From Gracilaria gracilis (Eukaryota > Rhodophyta > Florideophyceae > Gracilariales > Gracilariaceae): a stretch of 64,000 nucleotides of DNA. The DNA is taken from the NCBI GenBank assembly GCA_030374805.1, contig JARGSG010000015.1, forward strand, positions 744,001-808,000. Reading direction: 5' to 3'. This document shows, one piece after another, positions 61,081 through 64,000 of this stretch. Position 1 is the first letter of the stretch, and each line of letters begins with the position of its first letter. A program made the translations under genes and the position numbers. The notes under the pieces are model-generated. The model had not been told where the DNA came from and made no database searches. It worked only from the letters and a program-made list of their open reading frames with translations.

Positions 61081-62841
61081 TTACATCATCATGCAGGAGT
61101 CTACGAGATGCGAGAAAGGGAAGGACGCCTCCTCGAAACTGTCACTAGAGCTAGAACATGACTCCTCATATTCATGTTGAGTCACACCGACATTTTCCTC
61201 TTCCGCTAGCCCCAAAGTTTCCCTCGGACCTACGACATCTACCATATTGTCAATGACACAGAATTCGGGGACGTCATCGTCATCCCTCAAAACCGCTTGC
61301 ACGCCCACATCATTGGTGCTCAAATCCCCATTTTCACTCCGTACCCCCTCACCTGAGCGAGATTCGAACAACGACACTATTCTTGCTACTCTCCCAGACA
61401 TATGTTCAGAAACCTCATGCAACGAGTCCAGAGCCGGTTGCCTACACACACCGATAGCAGGCGCTGACTGGGCTCTAACCATTCCCGGCACCACCTTTAC
61501 TATCTGGTTCGACAACCGTGAAACTGGTGATGTCAGTTCCGCTAGCGGGGATACTCCGCGAATGACAATCTCACTGGGCACAGCAGGTGAGCACTGTTCC
61601 GAGAATGTGCCCTCCTTCTTCACGACTTCCAATGAAATATGGGTCGCTTGTTCACGGTGGGTGTGGGCGTTCACGTCACAACTTGTGATCTTCTTCTTCA
61701 CATGTGCTTTCATGTCTTGAGATTCCTTCGCGCTTCCAATCGATCCTTCGCCATTTTGCAAGTTTTCGTCTGAAGACTCAAGTACCACAACTATTTCGCC
61801 CAGTCCGCAAGTGTTGCTCTCAAATATGCTTCTTAGTTCCCTAACACCCCTGACTTCATCGTCAGCTGAAGGTGCATGTTGTACTTCTGCACCGGCGGAA
61901 CCGCTCTCGTCCACCACATCTACTTTTTGCACAGCGGCACACCTATTTGATCCCATTCCGGAAGCGTCTTGGGTATGCATGCACCCTTTCTTGAACCATG
62001 ATTGTTCTTCCATCTTCGCAATAGAGCGACGCTCCTCAAGCATATCTCCGCCGCTCTCCCGGCCTGCCAGGCCACCTTGGTGCCCATGAATGTCTCTGTC
62101 TGTACATTCTTCATTTTGGCTGGCTTTTGAACTGGCCTCCATGAAAATGAAGCTGCCTGTTGATCGCAGCTTCGCCAAAGTTCGAATAACGACCCCTTTC
62201 TCCACAACCGACAGATCATTTCCACTACCGACTTTGCTCTTAACTCGGTGTGGGGTTCCGTCCACCGCGGTACAAGATGACGCCACCTCTTCGGGGCCCA
62301 CCACCGCTCGGACCTGCCCAACATTCTGATCGTCTTTTTGGCCATCTGCTGACAAGCCGATCGCGACTATGTCGGGACTCACAACACATCCCCCATCGCT
62401 TTGTTCTCGATGGTTCTCAAGAGAAACTGCTGAAGTGTCGACATTCACAGTACTTGCGGTTTCCACCTCACTACTGTCTGCTTCCCGTGTGCAGTGGTTA
62501 CAGAAACAGTCCATCGGGAAAGATAGTTTCTTCAGAAAGCCTTGAATTCTCTTCCCGATGAGCCTCATCCGTAACAAAACAACTTTTGCAGGATGACGGA
62601 CGTTTGCATGCTTCCTTACGTTCTCCTGCTGCCCGGAACTCTCATTGTCATTGGTCCTCATTCCATTCAACACGCCATTCTCACCACGTCTATAGAGATT
62701 GCAATCGATGTCATCCCCATGCTTCACGTTCTTCCTGTAATCGTTGAGAGCCCTCAATTTCTCCAACTCCTCCGCTTGGGTTTCCGCCACAATTATACGA
62801 CCGAAGCCACCTGGTGGTGGCGAATGAACCATGTTCTCCAT
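61081..62841 (-). CDS. Disordered protein with CAAX box, intact right copy (586 aa)
   Basis: ATG at 62841 (MENMVHSPPPGGFGRIIVAE). A charged N-terminal helix (EELEKLRALNDYRKNVKHGDDIDCNLY), a basic amphipathic stretch (RLIGKRIQGFLKKLSFPMDCFCNHC), long Ser/Glu/Asp-rich regions, and the repeated motif type seen in the gene at 32655: VIRTLAKLRSTGSFIF, GVRELRSIFES, RVARIVSLFESRSGEG. It ends SSSSDSFEEASFPFSHLVDSCMMM. CMMM is a CAAX box with Met, predicted to be farnesylated. The left copy is split by element D, so this is the only working copy of this paralogue in view. Confidence 0.8.
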   Translation of the reverse strand: MENMVHSPPPGGFGRIIVAETQAEELEKLRALNDYRKNVKHGDDIDCNLYRRGENGVLNGMRTNDNESSGQQENVRKHANVRHPAKVVLLRMRLIGKRIQGFLKKLSFPMDCFCNHCTREADSSEVETASTVNVDTSAVSLENHREQSDGGCVVSPDIVAIGLSADGQKDDQNVGQVRAVVGPEEVASSCTAVDGTPHRVKSKVGSGNDLSVVEKGVVIRTLAKLRSTGSFIFMEASSKASQNEECTDRDIHGHQGGLAGRESGGDMLEERRSIAKMEEQSWFKKGCMHTQDASGMGSNRCAAVQKVDVVDESGSAGAEVQHAPSADDEVRGVRELRSIFESNTCGLGEIVVVLESSDENLQNGEGSIGSAKESQDMKAHVKKKITSCDVNAHTHREQATHISLEVVKKEGTFSEQCSPAVPSEIVIRGVSPLAELTSPVSRLSNQIVKVVPGMVRAQSAPAIGVCRQPALDSLHEVSEHMSGRVARIVSLFESRSGEGVRSENGDLSTNDVGVQAVLRDDDDVPEFCVIDNMVDVVGPRETLGLAEEENVGVTQHEYEESCSSSSDSFEEASFPFSHLVDSCMMM

Positions 62842-62989
62842 TTCTTTTGTTGTTTGGGAACTCTAAAAACTGTTGTTACACACCAGAAGCTTCCTTCAGC
62901 TACACTAGTTCCAGAAGTATGGAGTATCTGTATTGCAAGGAAGTCTGGCGGCCGGAGCTTTCGAGTAGCGTTCCCGTCCCATGAACTCC

Positions 62990-62999
62990 CCCTTTTATA
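62990..62999 (-). promoter_or_regulatory. TATA box of the right CAAX gene
   Basis: TATAAAAGGG on the - strand, 149 bp before the ATG at 62841, in the same conserved block as 39826-39835. Confidence 0.7.
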
Positions 63000-64000
63000 C
63001 CGAACTGCGCACCCCAGCGAAACGTGTTCGTGTTTTGTTGAAGTGCGCTCTCCTGCGTATGTTACATCAAGCACCTATTTTGCCAAATAGAAGACATCCA
63101 CGAAACAATGGAACCAGCAACCACGTAATACTCATCTAAGCTCCTGCGGTTCTCTTACAACTCCTCCTGGCATCCTCTCCCGCCCTGAGCCTTCCACTTT
63201 TGACTCATTGAGTAGGCTTCTGAGGTAGCGTTGGTACACTTTTGGGCCTTGGGTGAAAATCAAAGTGCATGCACAATACCATACGTTTTCGGTCAATAAC
63301 GTCTCCAACGTTCCCCCAAGTGAAGCAAAGTGTGCAAGCTTAACGTGTGGCTGGACTATTCTCTCACGAAATTCCTACTCTCCAATTCACACACACACAA
63401 GCGCCGTGTTTGTATCTCTTCCCCATTAAGGTCTACGAAAAGATATCATGTTTGTAATCTCCAGTCGCATCCGTAACTAACACTTCACCGACCCAACTCA
63501 AGATGGAATTCAGAAACTTTCATAGGGCATTACCTAATCGGAAAGGAACCTGAGGTTGTCTGCATACAGGCTCTTGACTGATGCTCTCCTTCTGCACTAG
63601 CTGAACGTGCTATGCTACCGGGTCCGTGAGGACCAAAAGGCCAGAGGCAGGGGTAGCATGTCTTGCCTACGAAGTTCAGAAGTCGCTCGCCCTTGTCGCT
63701 CTTCATACGTATCCATGTTTTGCTTGATCATCACAGCATTTGACTTATTTTCTTCCTCACTTCGATTCGGATTGGAACCCGGAAGAGCTACAGCGCGTGC
63801 AAAAGAAAACCAGGAGACTGTGGTTGTTATTCTGTCGGGGCGAAGACGGAATTGTAAAACGATCGCCAAATGTGAGAGATCTTTGGCTTCGCGATTGTGA
63901 AGTTAAAGATTTTATGCTCTCAGAGACGATCCTATTGACGTAAACAAAGGGTACGCTTTCAACGTCGATCAAAAATGATGGAATCCTCGGGGCCATCTTC
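63000..64000. other. Upstream region of the right CAAX gene
   Basis: Non-coding, matching 39,295-39,825 and 36,605-37,072 in the complement. Open frames of up to 97 codons are duplicated with the DNA and have no independent support. Confidence 0.5.

Larger units (their letters stand above)
60790..64000 (-). repeat. Right copy of the inverted duplication (continues past window)
   Basis: Reverse complement of the left copy without the Tigger element and without element D. The Tigger target TA is at 63531-63532, and the site of element D reads CATTCTCGG in the complement near 61,600. The last bases (63,757-64,000) match 36,605-36,850. It serves as the pre-insertion allele for both transposons. 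Confidence 0.85.

Overview
The window is nuclear DNA of a eukaryote with compact, apparently intronless genes and a heavy load of LTR retrotransposons. Gene density, base composition and element types are compatible with a florideophyte red alga such as Chondrus. That assignment is inference; no rRNA or marker gene here proves it. No CRISPR, operon or prokaryotic signal is present.

Layout. 1-7369: 3' part of a Ty3/gypsy chromovirus (copy C, + strand). 7370-27496: a related chromovirus of another family (element A, - strand). A is split by copy B (17434-26858, - strand, same family as C, TSD TTCAC). Copy C sits inside A's 3' LTR, and A has cut off the 3' end of a host membrane-protein gene (27497-28907). 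29396-34565: host genes, namely an F-box-like protein, a remnant, and a long disordered protein ending in a CAAX box. 36605-56650 and 60790-64000: inverted, almost identical duplicated copies of one locus carrying a second CAAX-protein gene. The left copy has received a Tigger/pogo-type DNA transposon (37075-39292, TSD TA) and a third gypsy family (element D, 41223-55824, - strand, TSD CATTC). D's 5' LTR was then hit by a piggyBac-like transposon (52882-55741, TSD CTAG). The right copy preserves the empty sites. Between the two copies lie a 295-aa gene with a SAP-like segment and a second F-box-like paralogue.

Most interesting result. All three gypsy families have a third, long gene on the strand opposite to gag-pol, between pol and the 3' LTR (3868-6282 -, 8625-10825 +, 42136-43959 +). 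The three proteins are recognisably homologous to one another and unlike any family I know. The antisense-gene module is bracketed by two copies of the element's own polypurine tract, one near the end of pol and one at the 3' LTR. In the C/B and D families the LTR TATA box lies between matched palindromes, which suggests transcription both ways. Each family is also strewn with its own short inverted-repeat word: CCG-N2-CGG in A, ACC-N5-GGT in B/C, 4-5 bp-arm mini-hairpins in D. The words appear in several codon phases and far above chance.

How it fits together. gag, protease, RT-RNase H and integrase (with a chromodomain in A and C) would drive copying, probably primed on one shared tRNA-like site. 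The antisense protein is an accessory of unknown role; copy B has lost it. Every autonomous copy here carries at least one break in gag or pol, so current activity would need help from other copies.
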